The position numbers were made by a program, and so were the translations under genes. Of a stretch of 64,000 nt of DNA, positions 20,952 through 32,586 are shown piece after piece (position 1 is the first letter of the stretch; each line of letters begins with the position of its first letter). A model generated the notes under the pieces. The model made no database searches. It was given only the letters and a program-made list of their open reading frames with translations, and had not been told where the DNA came from. This stretch comes from Rhizomys pruinosus. Lineage: Eukaryota > Chordata > Mammalia > Rodentia > Spalacidae. The stretch lies in the NCBI GenBank assembly GCA_009823505.1, contig VZQC01008082.1:1188056-1252055 (forward strand), written 5' to 3'.

Positions 20952-21327
20952 TTGAGGGATGCTCTAGTAATCTCTTCTGTTTTGAGACTATTGGCTAGAA
21001 GCAGCCCCGCTACGTTTACTTATTTGCTCAGTCCTGATATGTAGCAGAAAGCCTCCAGGCATTTTCACCTCTACTATTATAGAAAGCAGAGCTAAAAAGA
21101 GCTCAAATCAGGGCTCTGCAGTCCTCACTCCCCTCCAAGCCTGAGTGTTTTCATCAAATACTAGGTTAATAAGCTACTTTTGTTCACAGCCACCCCCATT
21201 TGTGTTTATATTATTCATTTGAAATACAATTGGATTAACTTTCTATTTTCTTTCAGTTTTAGGATTCTTCCTCTCCTACCTGTCCCATTGATTTTTTTGT
21301 TGTTGTTGTTTAAATATGTAGACCATT
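20952..21327 (+). repeat. Segment Z, left arm of a perfect inverted repeat
   Basis: Unique sequence from gagttgagggatgctctagt to aatatgtagaccattg. Its exact reverse complement follows at 21769-22148, and noisy direct copies occur at about 24100, 38700 and 58530. Confidence 0.93.
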
Positions 21328-21518
21328 GGGGCTGGAGAGATGGCCTAGCGGTTAGGAGCACTGGCTGCTCTTGCAGAGGAACCGGGTTCAATCCCCAGCA
21401 TCCACATGGCGGCTGAGAACCGTCAGAAACTCCAATTCCAGGAGAACTCCAGTTCCAGGGGAATCTGAGACCCTCTTCTGACCTCTGTGGCATTGCACGA
21501 CATGGGCGCACAAACCTA
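21328..21518 (+). mobile_element. B2 SINE cut by the n at 21519
   Basis: ggggctggagagatggccta to gggcgcacaaaccta; the AT-rich tail is missing. Confidence 0.92.
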
Positions 21519-21519
21519 N
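21519..21519. other. Single n: assembly join at a fold-back
   Basis: A single ambiguous base separates two B2 halves in opposite orientation. It is the symmetry centre of the perfect inverted repeat. Confidence 0.95.
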
Positions 21520-22148
21520 ATATGTTTTTTAAAAATTTTATTTATTTTTGTATGTGTATGAATGTACTGTCTGCATGTAGGTTTGTGCGCCCATGTCGTG
21601 CAATGCCACAGAGGTCAGAAGAGGGTCTCAGATTCCCCTGGAACTGGAGTTCTCCTGGAATTGGAGTTTCTGACGGTTCTCAGCCGCCATGTGGATGCTG
21701 GGGATTGAACCCGGTTCCTCTGCAAGAGCAGCCAGTGCTCCTAACCGCTAGGCCATCTCTCCAGCCCCAATGGTCTACATATTTAAACAACAACAACAAA
21801 AAAATCAATGGGACAGGTAGGAGAGGAAGAATCCTAAAACTGAAAGAAAATAGAAAGTTAATCCAATTGTATTTCAAATGAATAATATAAACACAAATGG
21901 GGGTGGCTGTGAACAAAAGTAGCTTATTAACCTAGTATTTGATGAAAACACTCAGGCTTGGAGGGGAGTGAGGACTGCAGAGCCCTGATTTGAGCTCTTT
22001 TTAGCTCTGCTTTCTATAATAGTAGAGGTGAAAATGCCTGGAGGCTTTCTGCTACATATCAGGACTGAGCAAATAAGTAAACGTAGCGGGGCTGCTTCTA
22101 GCCAATAGTCTCAAAACAGAAGAGATTACTAGAGCATCCCTCAACTCT
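21520..22148 (-). repeat. Right arm of the perfect inverted repeat (B2 plus segment Z)
   Basis: 21525-21768 is the reverse complement of the B2 at 21328-21518 plus its tail, and 21769-22148 is the reverse complement of 20952-21327. Sequences compared by eye show no mismatch. Confidence 0.93.
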
Positions 22149-22271
22149 TTTTTTTTTTGGACTTTTTGAGACAGGGTCTCCCTGTAGCCCCAGCTGGCCT
22201 GGAACTCTCTCTGTAGACCAGGCTGGCCTTGAACTCACAAAGATCCACCTGCCTCTGCCTCCCGAGTGCTC
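22149..22271 (-). mobile_element. 5'-truncated B1 SINE with target-site duplication
   Basis: gagacagggtctccctgtag to ctgcctcccgagtgct, lacking the usual B1 head; cctcaactct flanks it on both sides. Confidence 0.9.
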
Positions 22272-22930
22272 CTCAACTCTCTTATACGACAGAGTGCAAG
22301 GCACACAGAACGCTGCAACCAGCAAAGTTTCAGAGAATAAGAGACTGCAGAGAGTGTGTATTTGGATAGGACTCCTATATTGTATCTCACCCACCCGCAG
22401 CTCAGGGAACACCGGGGAAGGGTGGGAGGGGCAGAAAGATGATAAGATCCAGAGTTGGTCCGTGAACATAGGGAAGCAGAGGCTTTCAGGCCACTGGAAC
22501 CTACTCGTGTGAACGTGTGGCAATGGTGGTGTCAAGCACAAGACTCACGCCAGCTCAATCAAACAAGGGCCCAGAGTAGAGTAACGGAAATTTGTGGCAG
22601 GCCAACCCTAGCTTGGGAACTGTTGGAGACTAAGTACTACTGGGTGAAGGAGAGTAGACCTATGATCTGTAGGTGGGCTGAGTCCTCCAGTGGAAGAACT
22701 TGCAAAGAAGGACATCTGGGTACAAATACTTGACAGGATAGGATTGGCAACATGTATGTTGGAATGTATGAGGTCTGGTGGGGTATCAGTGTTTGGGGGA
22801 GAGTGGGTCTGAATTTGATTAGGATCTGTTGTATGAAATACACAAAAGCTCAATTAAAAAAAAACAAAAGGTAGGATGTGCAGAGATGAAGTGTGTGATG
22901 TGTGTTGACCAGATGCCTGATGTTCTCAGG
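22272..22930 (+). other. Segment X: intronic sequence, possible L1 3'-UTR-like end
   Basis: No exon recognised. The end (atctgttgtatgaaatacac, then aattaaaaaaaaac) resembles rodent L1/Lx 3' ends, but I cannot confirm the family. Noisy reverse complements lie at 23309-23970, 37905-38570 and about 57740-58400. Confidence 0.45.
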
Positions 22931-23183
22931 ATTTTCTTTTTTTTTTTTAATTTTTTTTTATTATATTTATGTGTATGAATGTACTGTCTGCATGTAGGTT
23001 TGTGCACCCGTGTCGTGCAATGCCGTGGGTCAGAAGAGGGTGTCGGATTCCCCTGGAACTGGAGTTCTCTTGGAATTGGAGTTATAGACGGTTGTCAGCC
23101 GCCATGTGGGTGCTGGGGATCGAACCCGGGTCCTCTGCAAGAGCAGTCGGCGCTCTTAACAGCTAGGCCATCTCTCCAGCCCC
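22931..23183 (-). mobile_element. B2 SINE (duplicate of the copy at 29530-29780)
   Basis: Poly-T, tgaatgtactgtctgcatgt to ccatctctccagcccc. Preceded by gttctcaggatttt but not followed by it, unlike the copy at 29530. Confidence 0.92.
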
Positions 23184-23308
23184 TACCTTAAACCATTTTT
23201 ACTTGGGGTGCAAGTGTTTATCATCAAGTTATATATCCAGCCCTTTCTTCTTTTCTATTTGGAAACAGGTTCTCACTTAATTGCCCAGGCAAGCCTTGAG
23301 CTAATATC
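23184..23308. other. 125-bp segment seen only once
   Basis: ctaccttaaaccatttttac to cttgagctaatatc. It lies between a B2 and the start of the inverted copy; partly B1-like antisense (ggaaacaggttctcac). It is absent at both corresponding noisy junctions. Confidence 0.6.
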
Positions 23309-24474
23309 CTGAGAACATCAGGCATCTGGTCAACACACATCACACACTTCATCTCTGCACATCCTACCTTTGTTTTTTTTTTAATGAGGCTTTTGTTGTA
23401 TATCATACAACAGATCCTACAAATTCAGACCCACTCTCCCCCAAACAACTGATACCCCACCAGACCTCATACATTCCAACATACATGTTTGCCAATCCTA
23501 TCCTGTCAAGTATTTGTACCCAGATGTTCCCTTCTTTGCAAGTTCTTCCCACTGGAGGACCAGCCACCTACAGATCATAGGTCTACTCTCCCTTCACCCA
23601 GTGTACTTAGTCTCCAACAGTTCCCAAGCTAGGGTTGGCCTGCCACAAATTTCCCGTTACTCTACTCTGGCCCTTGTTTGATTTGAGCTGGCGTGAGTCT
23701 TGTTGCTGACACCACCATGCACAAGTTCACAACGAGTATGGTTCCAGTGGCCTGAAAGCCTCTGCTTCCCTATGTCACGGACCCAACTCTGGTCTTATCA
23801 TCTTCTGCCCCTCCCACCCTTCCCCGGTGTTCCCTGAGCTGCGGGTGGGTGAGATACAATATTAGGAGTCCTATCCAAAATACACACTCTCTGCAGTCTC
23901 TTATTAATCTGAAACTTTGCTGGTTGCAGCGTTCTGTGTGCCTTGCACTCTGTCGTATAAGAGAGTTGAGGAGCACTCGGGGAGGCAGAGGCAGGTGGAT
24001 CTTTGTGAAGTTCAAGGCCAGCCCTGGTCTACAGAGAGAGTTTCCGGCCAGCTGGGGCTACAGGAGACCCTGCAAAAAAAGTCCAAAAAAAAAAAAGAGG
24101 TTGAGGGATGCTCTAGTAATCTCTTCTGTTTTGAGACTATTGGCTAGAAGCAGCCCCGCTACGTTTACTTATTTGCTCAGTCCTGATATGTAGCAGAAAG
24201 CCTCCAGGCATTTTCACCTCTACTATTATAGAAAGCAGAGCTAAAAAGAGCTCAAATCAGGGCTCTGCAGTCCTCACTCCCCTCCAAGCCTGAGTGTTTT
24301 CATCAAATACTAGGTTAATAAGCTACTTTTGTTCACAGCCACCCCCATTTGTGTTTATATTATTCATTTGAAATACAATTAGATTAAACTTTCTATTTCT
24401 TTCAGTTTTAGGATTCTTCCTCTCCTACCTGTCCCATTGGATTTTTTTGTTGGTTGTGTTTAAAATACTGTAGA

Positions 24475-24725
24475 CCATTGGGGCTGGAGAGATGGCTAGC
24501 GGTTAGGGAGCATGCGACTGCTTCTGCAGAGGAACCGGGTTCAATCACCCAGCATCTCACATGGCGGCTGAGAACCGTCAAGAACTCCAGTTCCAGGAGA
24601 ACTCAGAATTTCCAGGGGAACTGAGACCCTCTTTCTGACCTCTGTTGCATGTGCACAACATTGGGCGCACAAACCTTACATGCAGACGTACATTATACAA
24701 CATACAAAAATAAATAAATTTTTAA
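24475..24725 (+). mobile_element. B2 SINE in the noisy copy
   Basis: ggggctggagagatggctag, a corrupted caatcacccagcatctcaca, and an AAATAAATAAAT tail. Confidence 0.8.
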
Positions 24726-24769
24726 AAACATTAAAAAAATAATAAATTGTAGACCATTAACTTGTTTCT

Positions 24770-24940
24770 ATTTTTTTTTTTTTTTTTTTTTTTTTGTCTT
24801 TTTGAGCAGGGTCTCCCTGTAGCCCCAGCTGTCCTGGAACTCATCTCTGTACCGGCTGGCCTTGAACCACAAAGATCCGCCTGTCTTCATGCTCCCAAGT
24901 GCTAGGGATTAAGGCGTGCACCACCACGCCCGGCTACTTG
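24770..24940 (-). mobile_element. B1 SINE present only in noisy copies
   Basis: Poly-T, gagcagggtctccctgtagc to caccaccacgcccggct. The second copy is at 39380-39548. Confidence 0.85.
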
Positions 24941-24962
24941 TTTTTTTAAATAATAACTATAA

Positions 24963-25190
24963 AAAAGGGGGGGTGTGGGGGTGCAGGTGTAGGTCAGTTG
25001 GTAGAAAGCTGCCCAGCATGCATAAGACCCTGGATTCCATTTCCCATAAATTAATAAAATCAGGTATGCTGATACATGTCTGATACAGCATTCAGTAAGT
25101 AAAGGCAGAAATTCAAGGCAATCCTCAATTACATAGCTAGTTCAAGGCCAGCCTGTGCTACACAAGACTCTCAAAAAAGAAAAAATAGAA
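24963..25190 (+). mobile_element. ID/B4-like composite SINE present only in noisy copies
   Basis: An ID-like head (gtaggtcagttggtagaaag, gcatgcataagaccctggat) followed by a B1-like tail (ttcaaggccagcctgtgcta). The second copy is at about 39583-39795. Confidence 0.65.
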
Positions 25191-28100
25191 TATAAATAAA
25201 ACTACACAAAAAAAGAACTTTTTTCTGCCACCACCCCGCCGCCCCCATCAAGAGCCCAGGCCCTTTGTGAACAGTCAGCTTTTTGTCTTCTGGTTTGTCC
25301 TTCCTGTTAAATAGTATTTATGTTTTCTTTCTTTCTTTTTTTTTTGTGGTCCTTTTTGGACAGGGTCTCCCTATAGCCCCAGCTGCCTGGAACTCTCTCT
25401 GTAGACCAGGCTGTCCTTGAACTCACAAAGATCTGCCTGCCTCTGCCTCCTGAGTGTTTAAAGGCGTGCCGCTAGGCTAACCACCTAAAAATGTGTTTTC
25501 CTTTTTATGTATGCAATTTGTGTATATATGCTTGTGATGTGTGTAGTTATACCACGGCCAGCGTGCTCACACATGTAGTGACCAGAAGACAACCTCAGAT
25601 GTTCTCAGGAACACCATCCCTCTGCCTTGGACACAGGGTCTTTCAGTGACCTGGAACGTACCACTTAGGCTAAACTGGTGTTAGACATCTCCTATCTCCT
25701 CCTCTTCAACACTGGAATTAAGGTACATGCCATCATGCATTTTTACATGTGTTCTTCGGTCTTGACAACTGAGCCGTATCCCTAGCCTGCTATTTGCTTT
25801 CTTTGCTTCTCATCCTGCATAAAGGAAAGACATATATAATGCCCCCTCTCTTTGTTTCATTTTTTTTTCTCATATTATGTTTCCTGGGAAAAACATTTTT
25901 TAGGGGGGGTCTTTTTGAAACACGGGTCTCTCATTTAGTCCAGCTGGCCTGGAGCTCGCTATGGTAGACCAGGCTGGTTTTGAACTCACAGAAGATCGCC
26001 TCGCCTCTGCCTCCCAAAATGCTGGGAATTAAAGAGGCATTCTGCCACCAGGCCTGGCTGCGTGGAAAAGATTTTTGTATCATAGATTGTCTTCCTTTTT
26101 TCTGGCTGCATATAACGTCATTCCTGGCCTATGCATGGACCTAGTGGTTTTCAATATTCTGTAATCAGAAACAATGGGATTGATTATACATGACCTCTTT
26201 GCATGATATATTATATATATATATATATATATGTATGTATATATATATACATATATGTTGATATATATATATATATATTTTTTTTTTTTGAGATAGAGCC
26301 CCTAATAGCCCCCCCCCAGCTGGCCAAGAACTCACTCTGTAGACCAGGCTGGCTTGAACTCACAGAGATCTTCCTGCCTCTGCCTCCTCAGTGCTTAGGA
26401 TTAAAGGCACGCACTCACCAATGCCTGGCTTAAAAGATGGTTCTTACCACCATGTGGATTGTTGGGGACGGAACCCGGGCCCTCTGTAAGAGGATAGTAC
26501 ACACTGCTTGAGCCATCTCTCCAGCCCCTGCATGTATATTTTGATGTTATTGGCTGTGTGCCTGCAGTGAAATCCTAGAAGCAGAAGTGCTGGTGTGTAA
26601 GGTACATGCATACCTTCTTGGTTACACACTGTTTCTAATCCACAGAAGTTGTTATTGGACATCCCCATTCATCCTACAGGAGAGTGTATCCTTCCAGCTT
26701 CTCAGAGACTAGATTGTCAAGCTGTGGTGGGATTGTGCCAGTCTGGTAGAAGGGAAATAGTATGTCACGTTATAATTTTCATTTGGTTCTCTTATTATGA
26801 GTGGATTTGCACCTCACTTCATATGCTTAAGGGTCATTTTGTACCTCCTTTTGTGAATTGTCTGTGTACCTCTGGCTCATTTTCCTATGGGACTTTTAGG
26901 TCCTTGGGTTTTTTTTACCTCTTTATTTGTTTTTGTTTATTTTTGAGACAGGATCTTGCTGTGTAGTACCTGACTGGTCTGGCTAGTACTCACTGTGTGG
27001 TCCAGGTTACCTTCAGACTCCTGGAATCTTCCTGCGTGAGCCTTCTAAGTGCTTAGAATAACAGCATCCACCAACCCAGCTTTTTGATTTTTTTTGTCCA
27101 CAATTACTTTTATATTAAGGATTGTAGCCCTTTACCTGTTGGTTTCTTGTTTTGCTTCTTTGCTTTGACAAAAACATCTGTATCAGTACAACTTGGAGAG
27201 GAAAGGGCTTATTTGGCTTATCTCCCAGGTTCATAATTCATTATTAGGAAGCCCAAGGTAGGAAACTCAGGACAGGAACCAAAGCACAGGGCATGGAGAA
27301 TGCTCTTACTGGCTTGCCCACTGGCCCATGCTCAGCCTGCTATACAAACAGAACAATCTTGCCCAGGGTGGCACTTGCCTACAGAGGCCTGGGCCTTCCC
27401 ATAATCACTCAACAATATCAAGAAAATGTTCCCACAGACCGGCCAAGCCAAGAGTCTGATGGAGGAAATTCCCAAGTTGATGGCTAGCTATCCAGCACAC
27501 CTTTGATGCCACATTGTGACTCTTTTCTCTTTTTTTTTTTTTGTCTTTTCGAGACCAGAGTCTCCCTTGTAGCCCCAGCTGTCCTGGAACTTGCCTCCGT
27601 TGACCAAGGTTTGGCCTTGAAACTCAACAAAGATCTGCTGCCTCTGCCTCCCAAAGTGCTAGGATTAAAGGCGTGCGCACCATGCCCGCTAATGACTCTT
27701 TTCTCCTTATGTTGGCTTAGCATGGTTGTACCACTTCCTGTGCAATTCTATTACATATCCAAGATTGAGATCCACTGGGATAGTTTAAACTGTACACATT
27801 GAAACTGGGAATACGGGGCCAGACTGATAAGAAGGAGTAATAACCACGGTCAAAGGGATGAAGAGGAAAGGCCACAGGTTAGACACAGTCCTAGGTGTCC
27901 CATATGTCTCCCATATGTCAGAATCAAGGCAGGAGTCAAAGGGAGGCAGGATTGAATTACTGCACTCTTGCTGGATGTGGTAATAAGATGATAGCTCTGC
28001 CCTCCACCATGATTTCAGTTCCCTGCAAGCTGAGAGAAGACTCCCCTGGTCTCTGGTGATTTGGGAGTATTGCCGGTGACTACAAATGGGAGAACATAGC

Positions 28101-29055
28101 CCAGCTGTGACATAGCTGGGGTACATTTAGTCAGCAAGCATTGATCAAACCCTGCTGCATGCCAGGCACTGGTATAGACACATAGTAAAGGCCTCCTGCT
28201 TCCTTTACACTATCTAAAACGTGAATTTTCTTTACTCAGAGCCATGCATTTGATTCACCATGCAGCTTCAACCCTAGGACAGACTGGAACCTATTAGGGG
28301 AAAGCCCTTTTGAGGAAAATGTGACTATGGGCCCAAGCAAGCTCTCCATGAAATGGGTCATCTTGCTGTCTCTGGCCTGTTCCTCTCTCCTAGTTCCTCA
28401 TCTGCCCTACCACCCTCCATGCTTATTTTTTTTATTTTATTTATTTTTGTATGTGTATGAATGTACTGTCTGCATGTAGGTTTGTGCACCGTGTAGTCCA
28501 TGACAATGCATGCAGAGGTCAGAGAGGGTTCTGATCCCTGGAACTCGAGTTCTCCTGTTTTTGAATTGGGTTACAGATGGTTCTTAGCTGCCATGTGGCG
28601 CTGCTGGGGATCAAACCCAGGTTCCCTTTGCCCAAGAGCCAAAAGTATTCAGCGCTCTTAACTCTAAGGATCTATTCTCTCCAGCCCCAGATCCATGCTT
28701 TATTTTTGTGACAGTTACCTTATACCTGTAGTTGGATGTAGAGGAAGGAGCACAAACCAGGAGCATGCTCATTGAACAGCCTCTGTGTCTGGAAAAGGCA
28801 TCAGTTTTATGAGGAAGATGAGTAATTCCTTCAGCCTTGATGGGAGGCTAAAAATCAGCAGATAAATGGTTCCTCTGCCCAGACTCATAGCCTGTTGTTA
28901 TTTGATACCATATTAAAGACACCTCCTCTACCTTTCATTCTCTTCATACTGGGAAATGCAATTAATAAAAATATCCCGCTGGGATCTGTTTATGCATGAT
29001 TGTTAAGCCAACTACAAACAAGGCCCCTCATCTTCCCAAAGTTCAGAACAGAACT

Positions 29056-29480
29056 CTATGAGTGTGCATTATTCTAGTGACAGAAGTCTGAGTGTGCATT
29101 ATTCTAGTGACAGAAGTCTATGAGTGTGCATTATTCTAGTGACAGAAGTCTATGAGTGTGCATTATTCTAGTGACAGAAGTCTGAGTGTGCATTATTCTA
29201 GTGACAGAAGTCTGAGTGTGCATTATTCTAGTGACAGAAGTCTATGAGTGCATTATTCTAGTGACAGAAGTCTATGTGTGTGCATTATTCTAGTGACAGA
29301 AGTCTATGTGTGTGCATTATTCTAGTGACAGAAGTCTATGAGTGTGCATTATTCTAGTGACAGAAGTCTATGTGCATTATTCTAGTGACAGAAGTCTGAG
29401 TCTGCATTATTCTAATGACAGAAATCTATGAGTGTGCATTCTAGTGACAGGTCTGTGAGTGTGCATTATTCTAGTGACTC
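29056..29480 (-). repeat. Minisatellite, inverted noisy copy, 14 units
   Basis: Fourteen gcattattctagtgacagaa units with tctatgag, tctgag or tctatgtg spacers; the clean contig has seven. Confidence 0.9.
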
Positions 29481-29523
29481 ACCCACTGCTTGTTATTTTT
29501 GCATTTGAGACAAGGTATCTTTG

Positions 29524-29524
29524 N
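29524..29524. other. Single n: assembly join
   Basis: Separates the end of the noisy copy (gacaaggtatctttg) from clean sequence starting caggattttc. Confidence 0.95.
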
Positions 29525-29529
29525 CAGGA

Positions 29530-29780
29530 TTTTCTTTTTTTTTTTTAATTTTTTTTTATTATATTTATGTGTATGAATGTACTGTCTGCATGTAGGTTTG
29601 TGCACCCGTGTCGTGCAATGCCGTGGGTCAGAAGAGGGTGTCGGATTCCCCTGGAACTGGAGTTCTCTTGGAATTGGAGTTACAGACGGTTCTTAGCTGC
29701 CATGTGGGTGCTGGGGATCAAACCTGGGTCCTCTGCAAGAGCAGTCGGCACTCTCAACTGCTAGGCCATCTCTCCAGCCC
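29530..29780 (-). mobile_element. B2 SINE with one target-duplication copy at each junction
   Basis: Full reverse-strand B2. The right flank gttctcaggatttt at about 29783 matches the text before the B2 at 22931, as expected for one insertion represented twice. Confidence 0.92.
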
Positions 29781-29878
29781 CTGTTCTCAGGATTTTAATA
29801 ATACATATGTGCATATGTTCATATGCACATGTGTGCATACTCCATACATGTATGCTTATGTATCTAAAATGTAAATGT

Positions 29879-30165
29879 TGGGGCTGAGGAGATGGGTCAG
29901 TCTGTAAAGTGCCTACCATGCAAGCATGCGACTCCAAGTTTGGATCCCTAGCACCCACAGAAAAGGTAGACGCAGTGGTGTGTCTATGACCTCAATTCGG
30001 GGGCAACAGAGGCAGGTAAATCCCTTAAGCCTGCTGGCTAGACAGTCAAGCCAGTCAGTGAGTTCCAGGTTCAGTAAGAGACCTTGTCTCCAGAAGTCAG
30101 AGTGGAGATGAGTGAGGAGGACACTTGGTGCTGACCTCCTGTCTCTGTACATGTGCACCCCACCC
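29879..30165 (+). mobile_element. B4-type composite SINE
   Basis: gggctgaggagatgggtcag head, ggatccctagcacccacaga, a B1-like gcaacagaggcaggtaaatc and the end tgctgacctcctgtctctgt. Confidence 0.65.
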
Positions 30166-30169
30166 GCAC

Positions 30170-30655
30170 AAACAAGTATGTGCAATCCCCCTACAACCTG
30201 AAAACATTTCTTGGCTGTCAACAGGTGTACAAAGCACCCACAGTACTAGAGTTCAGTCTTTAATACAAATGCCCACTAAAAAGTCCTAGCACTTCTAAAA
30301 TTCCAGGGCAGAAATGAAGTGGCCACAAGATGAGCCTGAACTGCATTCACTAGTCCAGAAAACAAGAAGATGCTAACCGAGTAAAGAGAAAAACATAGAG
30401 GCATGCTAGCCTGGCCAAACCGGAGAGCATTTTAGCCCTGAAACAGCCAGCTGGGGCTACAGGAAGACCCTGTCTCAAAAAGACAACAACAAGAACAAAA
30501 GGCTCTGCAAGGGGAACAAGAACTAGTATAGCAGAGACTAGACAACTCTGATTGGAGTTGGGATGGGAGCAAGACTTGTTCACTAAAAAATTTTAAAGTT
30601 TGTGCTAAGTGCAGATATTAACTATTCAAAAAGAAGAAAAAATATGTATAAAATA
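30170..30655. other. Intronic stretch with a B1 3' fragment
   Basis: 30446-30500 is a B1 end (cagctggggctacaggaaga). Nothing else recognised. Confidence 0.5.
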
Positions 30656-30657
30656 CT

Positions 30658-31145
30658 TTTGAGGGTGTGGTAGGCAGAACATGGCCCCCTGAAGGTATTC
30701 TCAAGTCCTGGGAACCGGTGATTTTGTTTGGGGGACCAAATAGGAATGAAGGTTGCAGACAGAATTAAAGATGCTCATCAGCTGACTCTGAGATGTCCCA
30801 GGTTATCCAGGCTAGTCCAGTGTGAGTACAAGGGTCTTTATAAAGGAAGGAGGAAGGCAAGAGTTGTGATAAAATGGGGGAAGCACTTGATTGGTCATTG
30901 CTGGCTTTGAAGATGGATTGGGCTTCAAGGCATGGAATGAAGGGCTCTAGAAACTAGACAAGGCAAGAGAACAGATTCCTTCTGAGAGTCTCCAAAAGTG
31001 AAGGCATCTCTGAAGACACCTTGGCTTCACTCTAGTGAGACCCATTTCAGGCTTAGTTCCCAAATTGCATACATAATAACACACCTGTGGTGTTTTCAGC
31101 CACAGAGCTAACTGGCAACAGCAGCCACAGGAGGATGCTTAAGAA
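30658..31145 (+). mobile_element. MLT1-type MaLR LTR
   Basis: ggtaggcagaacatggcccc, gttatccaggctagtccagt, acaagggtctttataaagga, tagtgagacccatttcaggc and the terminal gagctaactggcaacagcag follow the MLT1 LTR consensus order over almost the whole element. Confidence 0.75.
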
Positions 31146-31156
31146 AAGTCACAGGA

Positions 31157-31305
31157 CACTGGGCATGGTGGCGCACGCCTTTAATCCTAGCACTCAGGAG
31201 GCATAGGCAGGTGGATCTTTCTGAGTTCAAGACCAGCCTGGTCTACAAAGTGAGTTCCAGGACAGCTACAAGGAGACCCTGTCTCGAAAAGATTATAAAA
31301 AAAAA
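31157..31305 (+). mobile_element. B1 SINE with target-site duplication
   Basis: gggcatggtggcgcacgcct to aaaagattataaaaaaaaa; aagtcacagga is repeated at both ends. Confidence 0.93.
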
Positions 31306-31409
31306 GTCACAGGATCTGCCTCTGCAGAGGACCAGGGACATGAGGAACAAAGAACATGTCTTCCCACTGTGTATCCTCTGGCATTGCAGGAAAACCAAAA
31401 GAATTTTTT

Positions 31410-32237
31410 TTTTACAAAAGTCTAAGGGCCTTAATGATATTACAGAAGTACTGATCATAGCAGAAATTCTGGGTTAGAGAAAATACTTAGGTAAATCTTA
31501 TGGTTGGAAAACCAGCAGGTAGTTGAAGAAAGACTCAAGTCCTAGAGAAGGTAAAGCTCAAAAAAACCTGTGTATGTATGGAGAGAAGGTGGGTGGGTGA
31601 CTTGATAATTTTATTTTTCTTTAATATATTTTTATTGAATGACTAGTATATGTCACTTTGGACACTAATACATCAGTATCCTCATACTGACCATATGGAC
31701 ATCCTTGTAGCTGCTGTCTTTGCTTATGAAGCTTAGTCTCATGGGGAAGAAATCTGGTGAGCAAATATATACTGACAAGACAGCACATTAAGTGAGGGCT
31801 TATACCTGTATCCTTTACTGCTGGATACATAGCTTTTGTTTCACTACCTGGCCATGATACATATTATGTATTTAAAGAATGAATCAAAATTATGAAATAG
31901 ACACCAATAAAAGAGAGAAATATGCTATGGAAACATCAAAGCCAGCCTGAGAGAACAGTTAAGAGGAAAGTGCACTGATCTGAGGGTGGACTTGGACAGT
32001 GGTAGTGGTCTGGGTTTCAGTGGACAAATCACTGTTCAGGAAGGAGAATTGATAGGTTGAGAGGCTCATGATTCACTCAGATTTCTGGCTGTAGCTTATC
32101 AGTGAATTACTCTGGTTTTAAAAAACGTGGGCATTTTGGAGGAGGAGCAGTTGGGAGAATTGAAATGGAAGATGAGGCCATTCATTGTACGAGATGATAA
32201 GTGTGTGGCATCCTAAGGACAGTCAAGAGTACATTTG
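31410..32237. other. Intronic stretch with an ancient repeat remnant
   Basis: 31630-32130 weakly follows the same old mammalian repeat as 60060-60800 (ttattgaatgactagtatat, tctcatggggaagaaatctg). No exon. Confidence 0.35.
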
Positions 32238-32238
32238 T

Positions 32239-32384
32239 GCCAGGTGTGGTGGCACACGCCTTTAATCCTCGCACTTGGGAGGCAGAGGCAGGCAGATCTT
32301 TGTGAGTTCGAGGCCAGCCTGGTCTACAGAGTGAGTTCCAGCTGGGACTACAGGGAGACCCTGTCTTGAAAAGACCCCAAAACA
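32239..32384 (+). mobile_element. B1 SINE with target-site duplication
   Basis: gccaggtgtggtggcacacg to gtcttgaaaagaccccaaaa; aagagtacatttgt on both sides. A short deletion removes part of the ggccagctgg segment. Confidence 0.93.
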
Positions 32385-32586
32385 AGAGTACATTTGTATT
32401 GATGAGAACCAGTAATGACTACAGACAGCTTGTAAAGGGAGTACAGAGGCCAGAGGCAGAACCTCAAGGAACATGTTCACTTAAGGATGGAATGAGGAAG
32501 AAGAACCAGAGGGAGCAGGGAGGGTGTTTAAAAGCCGTTGTAACAAATGCTCGTAGGATGAGAACTATGCCAGTCCAATGACCATT
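32385..32586. other. Unique intronic stretch
   Basis: Nothing recognised. Confidence 0.4.

Larger units (their letters stand above)
23309..29523 (-). repeat. Noisy inverted copy of 22930-20952 and 20940-17080, with novel linker
   Basis: 23309-24100 is the reverse complement of segment X. 24100-24475 is segment Z in direct orientation. 24480-25330 holds B2, B1 and an ID/B4-like unit absent from the clean contigs. 25330-29523 is the reverse complement of about 20940 back to 17080, including the B1, B2, AT-repeat, LTR and minisatellite features. Differences are mostly 1-2 base insertions and deletions, as in uncorrected long reads. Confidence 0.9.

Noticed and set aside
21328..21518. tRNA genes (A/B-box-like heads, here and in many similar places)
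   Set aside because: These are tRNA-derived heads of B2/B3/ID SINEs followed by SINE bodies and A-rich tails, not folded functional tRNAs.
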